Shown in pieces: positions 35,237-46,445 of a stretch of 64,000 bases of DNA. The stretch's first letter is position 1, and each line of letters opens with the position of its first letter. The stretch spans positions 930,001-994,000 of the forward strand of contig WIUZ02000007.1 of NCBI GenBank assembly GCA_015956445.1, given 5' to 3'. The translations under genes and the position numbers were made by a program. The DNA comes from Thelephora terrestris (lineage: Eukaryota > Basidiomycota > Agaricomycetes > Thelephorales > Thelephoraceae). The notes under the pieces are model-generated. The model saw only the letters and a list, made by a program, of their open reading frames with translations, did not search any database and was not told the origin of the DNA.

Positions 35237-37269
35237 TCACACGCTGGTCTCGATCGGGATAACGTTCCACACGGTTTCCTTGGCGAGAGAAGATGGCTCG
35301 GGTCTATGCCTCTGTAGAGAAATAGACACCGGAGGCTGAGAGGAAGGACGTTCTTCGCCCTGGTGTGGGGATCGAGGGGGAGAAGCCGAGACCGGTCGAG
35401 AAGGCGTAGCTTGTCGCGACCTCTGAGCCGCGTGCTGGCTGAGAGCGATAGCGAGCTCTCGCTCACGCATCTCATCCATACCACGACGGACGCCTTGCAT
35501 CAGCCACTCAGTGCGAGCGAGCATCTCTTCCAGACGAGACTTTTCCTTGCTGAGGTCCATGAAGTGTTTCTCGAGCTCAGCGTGCGTAGGGATTGAAGGA
35601 GAAGAAGGGGACGACCGATGATGAGGAGAACCGTTGCCGTAGATACCAGGGTTCGCGTAGTGCAAGGGTGGCAAGACGTTGCTCGGTGAATGGGCACGAC
35701 TTGGAGCGGCGCTCCCACTGCGAATGTAACTCGATCCAAAGTCCCTGGGAGCTCCGACATAGCCAGCAGAGGTGGGGAAGAATGCGCGAGATCCGTTGAG
35801 AACCATATGACTCATCTCGGGGGCAGCAAGAGCAGCGTTCAGCGGAGGTAAATCGAAACCGCCCACATGAGGAGCCGAATGGATGGCTGGCGAATTGGCA
35901 GTGTAGCCCCTCCCATATCGGTCCATGTGAAAGGCAGCGCGGCTAGAGCTCCTCGATAGACTTCCCGCACGGCTCTCAGCCAGAAGGATATCGCGCTGAG
36001 ACCCTTTCCTTCGCCTCTTACTACCAGCGTCAGCGTCGTCATCTTCGTCGTCCTTATCTTCGGGAGTAGGTTCGCGGGTGGAAACTTTGGTCCTCGCGCT
36101 CCTTCGCCTAGCAAGGGATGCGGCGGTGTTACCATTGGCACCACGCTTGACGCGCTTCCTTCTGGGCTCGTCCTCCTCCTCGTCTTCGTCATCATCGACA
36201 GCACTCTCTTCACCGGAAGCACGCTCCTGAACGCGTGAAACGGAAACAAGGGCCTCGGCGGCTGCTTGTTCGGTCAAACGAGTGTTGGCGGCAGGGGAAG
36301 TGTTGGTACTAGCGCTAGCCCCGGAAGCAGCCGGCACACGCTTCCGGCGTTTGATAACGGTCTTTTTCATAGAGTTCGGACGGTGGGTGCCATGCAACTT
36401 GTAATAGAGACCTAGAAATAAGGGTGACATAGTCGGAGAGGGTGGGAAAAATTCGGGATTAGATATCGGGAAGATTAGGATAGAGTTTGGGGGACCAGAT
36501 GCTCACCGCACGCGTTACAGATGTTATTTCCAACATCATCCCTTCGCCACAAGGGAGTAGCGCTCGTACCGCAATTGGCACAAGACAAAGCACCGACAGA
36601 ATTAGAGTTGGCGGCACCCTTTCCGCCCTTTTTCCCGTTCGCGGGGGGATTCTTGGGAGCGGGTGTGGGGGCAGGGATCTGAGGTGCCGGATCATCCTTG
36701 ACAGTTTGATCCGAAGGTTCGTGTTCAACAGCGGGACGGGCAGCCTGATGGGCATTGTTAAAAGTCGGGCAGCCGTTACAAGCGTCTGCACCGCCGGTTC
36801 CGTCGCACCTGCCGTCACCGGGGCATGTGCCCGCGTGTGGTTTTGGTGAAGGAGAGGCGGCGGGGGTTGGGATGACCTGCGTGTGCATCGGTTTTACGGG
36901 AACGGATGAATCTGTGTTGGGTTTTGGGGAGGTGGAAGGAATGGGAGGGGGACGCGTTGAACGTGTCCTTTGGTTGAACGTGATGTAAAGAGCTGAATAA
37001 ATGTGAGATAAGGAAGAGACACGCTCGAGGTGCGTGGAGGACGTACCGCAGTTGTTGCAGACGAAAGACCCATCCTTATCACGCCTCCAATGAAGCGAGG
37101 ATGTGGATGCGCACTGGTTGCAAGCCGTCCCCGGCGGAGGTTGGGGGGATAAGACGTCCTCGTCCATTGGTTCAGCGGGGGACTGTGGACGGGATGGGTC
37201 ACCAGTGCGGGAGTCAGAGGATGAGGCGTGGTCTGAGGGAGGGGGAGTGTGGATGGCGGCGGCGGACAT
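35237..37269 (-). CDS. URBS1: URBS1/SREA-type two-finger GATA regulator of iron/siderophore genes (627 aa)
   Basis: Three exons: 37269-37047, 36992-36507 and 36411-35237, introns 54 and 95 bp. GATA finger 1 is at residues 50-74 onward (CNQC, 17 residues, CNNC, completed by ALYITFNQR after the first intron). Finger 2 is at about 212-237 (CANC, 17 residues, CNAC, then [17 protein letters not shown] after the second intron). Between them Cys131, 137, 146 and 149 form C-x5-C-x8-C-x2-C ([19 protein letters not shown]), the hallmark of the iron-sensing URBS1/SREA/SRE/SFU1 repressors. A basic cluster PRRKRVKR follows an acidic run, and a coiled coil lies at 513-568. These proteins repress siderophore and iron uptake genes when iron is plentiful. 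I start at the ATG giving [10 protein letters not shown]; the longer frame upstream has no ATG. It is the only whole copy of three. Confidence 0.92.
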
Positions 37270-37391
37270 GATCTTTGGGGGAGAGGGAGGGGGGGAAGGG
37301 GGAGAGGGTTGCGCTGGCAAAGGGAAAGCGAAGGGAAATTGAATATATAATCGCTGTCCAATCGCCTACTGCCCATTCGGGAAATCTAAAG

Positions 37392-37418
37392 ATTAGATAA
37401 TCCTTTTTATTATCTAAT
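37392..37418. promoter_or_regulatory. Perfect inverted pair of GATA sites, candidate autoregulatory operator
   Basis: ATTAGATAAT at 37392-37401 and its exact reverse complement ATTATCTAAT at 37409-37418 are separated by 7 bp. Each arm contains AGATAA, the core bound by fungal siderophore GATA factors, and a further TTATC core lies at 37424-37428. The pair sits 123 bp upstream of the GATA start codon and 70 bp upstream of ARP6, in an AT-rich block that differs sharply from its surroundings. Autoregulation is inferred from position and site. Confidence 0.6.
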
Positions 37419-37487
37419 ACTTATTATCCCGAATCTAATCTCTTTGAATTTCAAATTGAAACCCCGTCGAAATCGAGATTCTCCCTT

Positions 37488-39311
37488 ATGCTCTTCCTTC
37501 TCGACAACGGGGCTCATTCTATCAAAGTCGGTCATGACCACGAGCCAAGGTAGCCCCTTTTGTGTTTGTTTGAAAAACGAAAGATCACATACGTACCACC
37601 GCACACATTCAGCGTGTTCCAGAACGCCATCGTCAGGTCAAAGGGTGACAAAGAGACCTACTATGGTCACGAGATTCCTCTGTGCAGAGACCGCTCGTCT
37701 CTCCATTACAGACTGCCCTGTGAAAAGGTCGAGTACGCCCACAGCCCTAACCCCTTGGCCCTATATGCTCATCCCCATCAAGGGCTATGTCGTCGACTGG
37801 GACGCCCAAAAGGCGATTTGGGACGGAATGTTCCTCCAACTGCTAAAGGTAGCCTCCGCACTCCGGTCACAGGACATCACCTATAACACGATATATGGAT
37901 CAGGCGGACGTCTCGGAATCCTCTGTTCTGATTACCGAGCCTTACTTCAACCTCCCGCAAATCCAACGGATCTATGATCAGTTCGTCTTTGAGGAATACG
38001 GATTCCAATCATACTACAGGTGCACGCGTCCGTACTTTTCTTTTTCGGGGAACCCAAAAAACCGGGGCTAGTATACTACTCCAGATTCACATCCTCTGGT
38101 CAGATAGCCGCGTCGCTAATCCCGCACGGTTCACTGTTCACCGCACCGCACAAAACTCCGGAAGGTGACGCGCCGTCGCCCCCAGAATGTATGCTGGTCG
38201 TAGATTCTGGCTTCAGCTTCACGCACGTCGTGCCCCTTATCTCGGGATCGATCGTTTGGAACGCCGTGAAAAGGTAGATACGCGCGATATTGGGGGAACT
38301 GTTCCGGTCTTTTGAACGCGTGGCTAGAATCGACATCGGAGGAAAGCTGCTCACAAACCACCTCAAGGAGCTCGTCTCTTACCGCCAATGGAACATGATG
38401 GACCAAACGTACATTATGGACGACGTCAAGGAAGCTTGTTGTTACGTGTCTACCGTCTTCAAGGCCGACATGGAACTCTCACGGTGCGTAGTAATCCAAT
38501 GCCGGTCTCGCGTGCTTTCGTTCCGAACAGACACCGCGCTCGGTCTAGGGTCGAGCGGTCCAGGAATCCAATTATCCTCCAATACCTTCTCCCAGACTTT
38601 TCTCTCAATCGACCCGGAGAGTTGCTCGGGCCTAACCAAGTCGTCAAGGACGCGTCCTGGCAGATTCTGGAAATGAACAATGAGCGATTTACGGTTCCCG
38701 AGCTATTATTCACACCGTCCGACATAGGCGAGTTTCTCCCTTCGTCAAATGAACGTGATGTTTACTGAGAACCGAATAGGGTTGGAACAGGTGGGGTTGG
38801 CTCAAGCTATCGCCCACTCCATCTCGCTCCTTCCTGAGGAGCTGCACGGAATGTTTTGGGGCAACATTGGGCTCATCGGCGGGAACACGAAGTTCCCGGG
38901 TTTCGTGCCACGCCTGTGCGTTAAATCCGATGACGGTCAATCTCTGCGTATCTTATCTCCACGATCAGAATGAGCGAGCTTCGAAGCCTCGCATCGGTCG
39001 ATTATGAGATCGCGATATACCAGTCACCCGAGTAAGTGTGCTTTCGCCTCCCTTTCCCCTATCCACTCCCGATATACGGGTACTGTTGCACCCGAAATCT
39101 TAATCCTTCATTCTCTTTCGCCTTTAGTCCGATCACCGAGGCGTATCGTTCCGCTCATCAGTTCGTCACATCCTCGCCATCGGTGTACGCCCAACGATAT
39201 GCCGTCACACGGGAAGATTACTTTGAAATCGGGAGCGACATGACGAGAAAGCGCTGGAAAGGACCGTATTCTGACGTGCCGTTGCGTGTGGACAGTAGGT
39301 TCAAAGAATGA
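37488..39311 (+). CDS. ARP6: Actin-related protein 6 (ARP6), SWR1-complex subunit (422 aa)
   Basis: Ten exons: 37488-37549, 37613-37727, 37783-37848, 37904-38027, 38108-38273, 38328-38483, 38531-38727, 38780-38915, 38969-39031 and 39128-39311. Summed length is 423 codons with stop. The actin fold opens with [12 protein letters not shown] (phosphate-binding loop 1). Arp6-typical blocks follow: [84 protein letters not shown] and [15 protein letters not shown]. Arp6 pairs with Swc6 in the SWR1 remodeller, which deposits H2A.Z. The seventh intron (38728-38779, 52 bp) is GC-AG: only a gcgagt donor restores the family wording 'PSDIG' into 'LEQVGLAQ'. Divergent from the GATA gene. Confidence 0.93.
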
Positions 39312-42300
39312 CGGCACGGCATTTCCAAACGCTACATAGTGTAAGTCATCGAGAGTTCTTCGCCTTAGCTCACTTACACATCTCTGTCGTCTCAGCTGAT
39401 CTTTGTAGAACGCTCCTGAGGAAAAAAGGTGTTCACTCGACGTTCAGATCGGTTGACTCGCCGTCACACGCCAGTGGTCACTCGTATGCGGTTGTACGTA
39501 TTATGTGTGTAAAACTTTGCGGAGAGAACTTTCCCCGAGCTCGCTCAATTATCCTTCTTCGATATCATCTTTCTCTTTCTCTCACTCTTTGCTTTGACCC
39601 CGTTGAATTGTTATCAAGGAGCGTTATCTAGCAGACTTTTTTTTTTTTTTTGAGTCGGACCTAACCGTAGTAGGGTTGAATTGCCCCCGAGGTTTTGGCG
39701 GGTTGGAGAAACCGAGACTTCTAGGGCGGGCTTCGAGCTGGAATCGAAACGCAAGCGAACGCACGTCGTCCACGCGAAAACACGAGTGTGGCACCCTCTG
39801 GGGGGGGGTGTTCATTCGAACCGCCACATCGCGAGAATGAAACGACCGATCTGTTTCCGAAACCCTTCCCCACTCTCCATCAAACACGAGTGTATATATG
39901 AACTGGAAGCTGGCGGTGTGGTACGCCTACATATTTCCGGCCGACGGCATGCTACCTGGCGGATCTTGCTCTCCAGCTTCAGAGTCCGCGAGAGGCCGAG
40001 ATCAAAAAAGGGTCAAACGCCGGGAATTTAACTGGATGCCGCGTGTAAGCGCACCGCGCTCGCGCTCGAGGAAGTGCATGTGCATGTGCACTCCCTGGCG
40101 TTCGCGAACGGGCCTCCAGCCTGAAAGATCTTCAAGAGGATGATACGATGGTCTCAGAAAAAAATAGTGAATCTCATCAGTCGAAGAGAAGAAAAAAAAG
40201 CCATAGAAAGAAAAAAAAGAGGAGGACGGAAGGAATTGGTGGAAGCTTTCGAATTCGAAAGCAAGATATTCGCTCCTGGGCCAGGCTCGAGGCCCTTCCC
40301 CGACAGGCACCACTCGTTCCGTCTCCTCTCCCCCCCCCAGATCCAGATGAAACGCACCCTGGGATCAGAGCGGGGGTCGTTTACATGTAACGGGCTGATA
40401 TCAAGCACAAAATCATAATCTACCCGAGGCGTCGGACTTGTATATCTTACGGCTTCTCTACCCCGCTTGATTCCCTTCCCTGCACGCCACCCCCCCTTTG
40501 TTCTTGGTCGTCGTTCGGTCTTTGGCTTTGGGGAAACGGTGAGCGGTGAGGATCGTACGATGATAATATCTGGTTTGCCCGATGGGGACGATCAGACGCC
40601 AGAGCGTTGACAAAGAGGTTCAAAGGGACCAAAGTCTTTTTCCACGTCGACGTACTGATCTCTCCCCGCTTCCAAATTTCATTTCACGACGACCGCTTTG
40701 AATTGGATCAGCGACCACCTTTTTTCGACACAAGGCAAATCTACAGGGATGGACACAATACGCGACCCTTGGGATGATCCGGCCTCTCGGATGCGGAATT
40801 AAAGATGAGGGCCTCCGGAGATGGGACAAGAGAACGTCTCTGCTAGGGTTCGTTTCATATCGAGAACATCACGAACGCCACCCCACAAATCGCTACGCGT
40901 CGCACACCCCCCCTCCCTCAGAAAATGAACATCAATAGCCCCAGGAGCGGCACAAGGGCGATAACCTCAAACACGACGCCACGCGAACGTGAACGCACAC
41001 GGTTAACGACCCTATGGGTGATTTAGGGAAGAGGCAATAAATACGGCATAGAGCACACACCGCATCGCCGGCCATGTGAATGACGGACCACAAGACCAGC
41101 ACAATTCCGAAATCGTTAAAAAGAGCATGGTCCGACTGTCGGAAGACTATTATGTAGGGCCATGGGTCAAAACCCATCTGCACATGGACGCGTTAGACCT
41201 GCTCTCGTCATTTGCCTCTCAAGTGGATGGCGATAACGATAAACTGTCACGTAAATCCAACCCGTTAGCTAACGCCCTAATCGTCTATCAGTACCTCGGT
41301 ATTCGTTATCCAATGCACCAAGGAGCGTACTGGTCCACACTTGGTGCAAACCAACGAGACTTGAAATGCGTTCATGCCGGAACAGTGCGCAGGAATCTGG
41401 TGTTAGGATAAGCCAGAGAGATCACAGATCAATCATAGTGTCGATCGCGCCTTTGTTCTCTTCCGAGCTCGTCCGCGTTCCCAGCGAACAATCATTCCCG
41501 TCACCGTCGCATCGATATCGTGGAGCGCAGAAGCCTTGGAGGTTCCACTGTATCCCATAATCCCGGTTTCCACGTATGACGCGAAAGCGTGTGGTAAATG
41601 GGTAGTAAACCACGGAAACCTGCTACCAACCGCGTGCCCTCTAAGGACGCTTCACAGCATTGGCTTACGTTTCGACATATCGTATAGGAGCTAACGATAA
41701 CGGTCAATCAGCGCTTCAGCCCGCAGCAAGTACATACCTCGCTGCGGATCCATGCGATTTTAGGATTCGCCGGAGAGCCCACTGTTATCTATACCCAGGG
41801 TCTTATCTATACGAGCGACACGTCAGTCGTGGCGTAGGATTTACTTGTTTCCCACCCATAGTTGGGAACCCTCCCAAGGGGGGATCGATTTCCCATCCTT
41901 TCAGTTTTAGGGTAACAACCGTTTCCCGCGTCCATTCCTTCATGTCGATGATCCGCACCATCCACGAGGCCAGACTCTTCCCAGCGCAACGAGGGAATCA
42001 AATGAGGGATCAAGAAAAGTCCGAAGAAGGGAAGGGCTCTGTCGAACAAAACAAAATTAACCTTTAACTCTTTGGTCTACCGATAAACCTTCCTCCTGAC
42101 GCGTTTTGAGGGTGTGGGGGACACCGCCCTCGTTACACGCACATGCAGTACGCATGGCCTACAAATACAGATACGCTCAAAAGGACAAGGTACGACCTCG
42201 TGGATCCCACGTTACGGGACATGTCGCAGTGCGGCACGTGGGTTATGGGTCGTGTCCGAGATCCACGTCGCACACGAGGCATATAGAAAGTCGACGAATC

Positions 42301-44252
42301 GGGATTCTCGACCTCCCGGTGAAAGGATCTCACCGTGTAACGCGTAACCTCCGACCTCGCGGACTCCCGCCCTCGCTGCGGTCTAAGTTCTAGCTATATC
42401 GAAGACAGCCATCCGCATCCCGTCTCCATGGATTTAAAACACTCGGAGGGAACGGAGGCAAACCCCAAAACGGACGTTTGACCCTGACACGCGTTGATCA
42501 CGGTTAATCGGTCCATCAGAGTCAAGGCTCTGAGGCCTGCGAGTGCCCACTGTTTTCCAACAAACGAGTCGATCCAAGTACCACCATCACACCAAAGGTA
42601 ACGCGTTCTGATTAAGTTCCTTGCTTACATTACCTGGAACGCCTTCCCAGCCTCCAGCGGAAAGCCAGAGAGTTGATCTGATATGTACTGTATCAGCAGC
42701 CCTTTCGGCGATTAGATTTCCATGCATCATGGAATGGTGGCGGTCTCTGCAACCAAGCAACGGAAGTTTCCATCATCCACAAAGAACAACAAAAGGCTCC
42801 GATCCAATCCACATCGTTTCCCCGCTCGGAATGTCTGGGTCGCCCTGGCAGCGTAACAATAGGTAATGAGTTCTGATCACAAAACGGCATCGAAACGACC
42901 AAGCTCTCTGCAGCGTCAAGGATACTACCTATACTCGTCGACATCGTTCCCTCCTCAGGACCCACTACGAAACCGGAACGGGACGAGTGGCGGCTCACCT
43001 AGCTACAACCTCTTCTTTCCACACCCGGCGCCTGCGTTCCAAGGCGATTTTCGATTTAGAAAAACACGATGCCGCATACTGATAAAACGAATCGCCGCAG
43101 CGCCTCCTTCGATGAGATAAAGCGGGATAACGGCTAGATTTGAACCCCCTCGGCGTCACGCGTTGGTATACGATATACTCACACACAATCATCAGAAGCC
43201 AGGAAGAGGGCCCGACAACGTTCCCCGACACGCAGCATGGAAATCCTGTCCTGTCAGCAGAAATGAATGCGCGGAATAAGTACGTAGAGATGGGTGACCA
43301 CCGCATTGAGCAAGGTCGGTCTAGAGGACGTTTCAGCACGCCGCACGTCGCCCTACGGAAGTAAATCGTCGGGGGCAAAAAAAAACTTCCGAAAGAAAAA
43401 AGATATGAAATTTCCGTTTACCCCCGACGACCGGATGTCTTAAATTATACCCGTTCATTTTTTTCTTCCGTATAGCACCCTTAGGCTCAACCAAAAGCTC
43501 GATCCGGAAAATGGCCCCTCGAAAATCCTCGGGCAGTCCTCCACGAGGGTATCAACGATCCACCTGCCGAGCAACGAGTCGGAGTCGGGCAGGATCGGTT
43601 ATATAGGCTCAACGTCCACTCCGGAGCGGTGTGGATCGCCCCCCGCCCCCTCGAGTGCTAGGGTTCCAGAAGACATCGAACGAGTGTCAAGCGTGATTTC
43701 AAACCCGCAGCTCTAACGAAAATGAAACGAAAAGATCGTCCATCAAGAATGGAGGATGAACGGGAACGAAACACTGGCCACAACGAGGCTGGCTGGCTGA
43801 CCCGGGGCAAACGTTTCCTGACCACACAAAAGGAATACAACAAATCACATGACAGCCCCCTCGCGAGCCCAGACGATTCTTTGCAGAACTCTCCCTCAAA
43901 CGCCGACTGGGGGCTGGTGCTGAAAATAGCTTTGCACACAGCCCCCCTTTGCGCATTCAGTCAAACGGAATGAAGCAGAACAGAGAATCTGCATTCAGAG
44001 TTGCGAACGAGAATAGAATTCGCGAGATAAGGGCCACCTCCACCGTCAGGAGCCCTTGTACAAGTCAGTCGAACGAACGCTTCGCGATCGATATCTCTAT
44101 TCCGGTGTTTCCGCATCAGAGCAGCGTGAGAAGTTATATTTTGTTGTACATGCAGTCGCTTTTCGGTATATTTGACCCACTATTGAAAGCTAGGTGGTAG
44201 GCTGTGGATGATAGGGCGAGAAAGCAGAGATGGTGATGTGGGAGCCCCACGA
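39312..44252. other. 5-kb stretch with no supportable gene
   Basis: I read both strands and found only short frames without family motifs or usable splice continuity. Features noticed: a run of about 15 T near 39640, an A/G-rich block at 40160-40240 and a hairpin at 43366-43430. No tRNA, rRNA or transposon domain was recognised. A plus-strand frame at 41076-41411 is the most protein-like in composition but remains unassigned. Confidence 0.45.
43366..43430. repeat. Inverted repeat (hairpin)
   Basis: The arm TCGTCGGGGGCAAA at 43366-43379 pairs with TTTACCCCCGACGA at 43417-43430 with a single mismatch in 14 bp, around an A-rich 37-bp loop. It could be the hairpin of a minor foldback element or a transcript end. 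No target duplication is obvious. Confidence 0.5.
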
Positions 44253-45958
44253 TCAGCTGCGATAATCTGCGTTGATTCTAACATATTCCTATGAGGAAGA
44301 AACGATTCAGTACCCCACGACCCGTGAACGCAACATACAATGATCGATGACAACAAACGAAGAAGGAAGCGTGGAACGAGGCAGAGCAGAGGTCACGTCG
44401 CCATCGTGAGTTCTCAAACCCCCCCTGGAAGGAATTTCGAAAAGAAAGGACGGAGACTCACATAACTCAAATCACACGTCCAATACTTTGCGCTCTCCTC
44501 TCCAATTCCCAGCTGAATCTTAATCTCGAACTTTCCCTCACTAAGAATCTCCTTCGCCCGAACCTCATCCACATTTTCAGGCTCGCCTCCCACCAAGACG
44601 GGCAAAGGAGGTGTGCCATCTTCAGGGACGAACAAAACGTTCACCCGTGCCGGCTCGAGAGGTTTAGTCAAGCCCTGTATCGAACCGACGGCGGCGAGGA
44701 CACGTCCCCAGCTGCATAAGACTGCGTCAGAAAGAGGTGTGCCACGGGAAGGAGGTCATACTTTGCGTCCTCTGCATAAAGCGCCGTTTTGAGGAGAGCC
44801 GAAGTTGACACTTTGGACGCGATCTTGTGAGCATCCTCAAACGTCGCGGCACCCTAGATGATTGGGTCAGCCCGATCCGTAACACGCTATCGGCAAGGTT
44901 GAACCCCTCACCTCTACATTAACGGTAACAAACTTGGTCGCACCCTCACCGTCCCAAACGACCAACTGAGCCAACTCCTGAGCAAAGCTCGTCAACTCGT
45001 CCCGGAAAACCTCGTAACCCTCCCAATCCGTCTCCTGATCGATCTCCTTTTCTTCCGGCTGAGCGGCCCCGTTCGCAAACACGACGACGGTATCGTTCGT
45101 CGACATGTCCCCGTCGACGCTGATCGAATTAAAGCTCCTATCGATCGCGTAGTCCAAAGCCGTCTGGAGGCTCGTAGGTGACACCGCCGCGTCCGTCACG
45201 ATACATCCCAACAACGTCGCGTGCAAACCGGAGGTGGGTGAGGGAGAGTGCACGGCGGCGGGGCCCATGTCGGGATGAATCATCCCAGCACCTTTGTCGA
45301 TACCCGCGATAGCGTACTCCTTATCCCGGATCTTGAACGTCCTCGCGCGTAGTTTCGGGAACGTATCCGTAGTCATGAACGCCCTAGCCGCCTTCTCCCA
45401 ATCCTCAAACCTGCTTCCGAGGGGCCCGCCCTTCAACCCTTCGATAGCAGACGTGATTTTCCCGATAGGAAGCGTCGGGCCGATGACACCCGTAGACATC
45501 ACGAGCGTGGAAGGTTGGGAATGGGAAGGAGGAGGGTCGAGTAGCCCGTCTGTAGATTTCACCATCGCCCAAGCGTCTGAGATACCCTGTTTGCCCGTCA
45601 CGGCGTTCGCGCACCCGCTGTTCACGACCAACCCCCTCGCCCTACCCTCGTTCCTATCAAGCACTTCTTGACAGACGAGGACGGGCGCGGCTTTGAACGC
45701 GTTCCGCGTGAAGGAGGCCGCGGCGGAAGTCGGCCGATCCGAAGTCGACAAGATGACGGCCAAATCCAACGCCGTGGGTTTTTTTACTCCGCAGTGTACG
45801 CCGGTGGCCACGTAGCCCTTCGGAAACAGATTGTCCGAGAGCGGGCCATGGAGGTGGGCTTTTGAAGGGAGCGGTTTGGAGTGGTAGGTGAGCGTGCCGG
45901 TTGACGAGGTTGAAGACATTCGCTTCCAGATAGCTGGAAGTGCGAAAGTACGAGACAT
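44253..45958 (-). CDS. ARG7: Glutamate N-acetyltransferase / ornithine acetyltransferase (ArgJ), mitochondrial (474 aa)
   Basis: Four exons: 45958-44912, 44853-44762, 44711-44462 and 44288-44253; introns 58, 50 and 173 bp. The last exon encodes only EYVRINADYRS. The enzyme moves the acetyl group from N-acetylornithine to glutamate in the arginine cycle, in the mitochondrial matrix. ArgJ marks: GVHCGVKK, VVNSGCANAVTG, STGVIGPTLPIGKI, KGAGMIHPDMGP, then HATLLG, where Thr248 is the expected self-cleavage nucleophile that makes alpha and beta chains, VDGDMSTNDTVVVFANG, and NWGRVLAAVG across the third exon start. The N-terminus (MSRTFALPAIWKRMSSTSS) is basic and hydroxylated with no acid residues, fitting a transit peptide. 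Length and conserved residues look normal. Confidence 0.94.
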
Positions 45959-46445
45959 TTGGACTTAGCCCAGACCGTGAGCCGATGTCCAAGAACGGTC
46001 AAATGGGTGGGAAGGACTTGATCACGAGCGGTGGCGAGGGATTTCTAGCACAATTAGCACGAGTCATGATCGATCCAGGAGAGCGCACATCTCCGATGAC
46101 GCCTTGGGCCCACGCTTCTGCGGAACCAAAACCGTCCTGGCTTGTGCTTCAGGAATTAAAGTACATTTACATTGACAGGGTAATTACATTTTTTGCGAGC
46201 CATGGTAACAAACAACAGACAAGCTCCCAAGGGAATTCGAGGAATGCAGATAACACGTTCAAGCGAAGATTTCACCAGAAATACCAGTTGATGAGGGAAA
46301 AGGGAAAGTGAAGCGTGAAAATTTTGTGAAGGATGTAGCCGGAAACTGAGTGCGGGATTAAATGAATATGCGATGCTCGTGAATGTGAACCGGTGAATGG
46401 GCTAAGACCAAATTTTGAAGGGGACGCGAAAAGGATGACTCCTCG
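45959..46445. promoter_or_regulatory. Spacer upstream of the ArgJ gene
   Basis: This 490-bp gap holds the ArgJ promoter and the 3' end of the membrane-protein gene. No gene or clear TATA box is seen. I saw no Gcn4-type TGACTCA site in it by eye. Confidence 0.4.

Noticed and set aside
35593-35799. Plus-strand frames inside the intact GATA gene
   Set aside because: They mirror the real minus-strand exon, which has finger, cysteine-block and coiled-coil support.
40140-40418. Lys/Arg-rich frames in the gene-poor stretch
   Set aside because: Composition comes from an A/G-rich tract; no motif or splice continuity.
41076-41411. Plus-strand frame of 111 codons with fairly normal composition
   Set aside because: No recognised family, no flanking exons; kept only as a remark in the gap entry.
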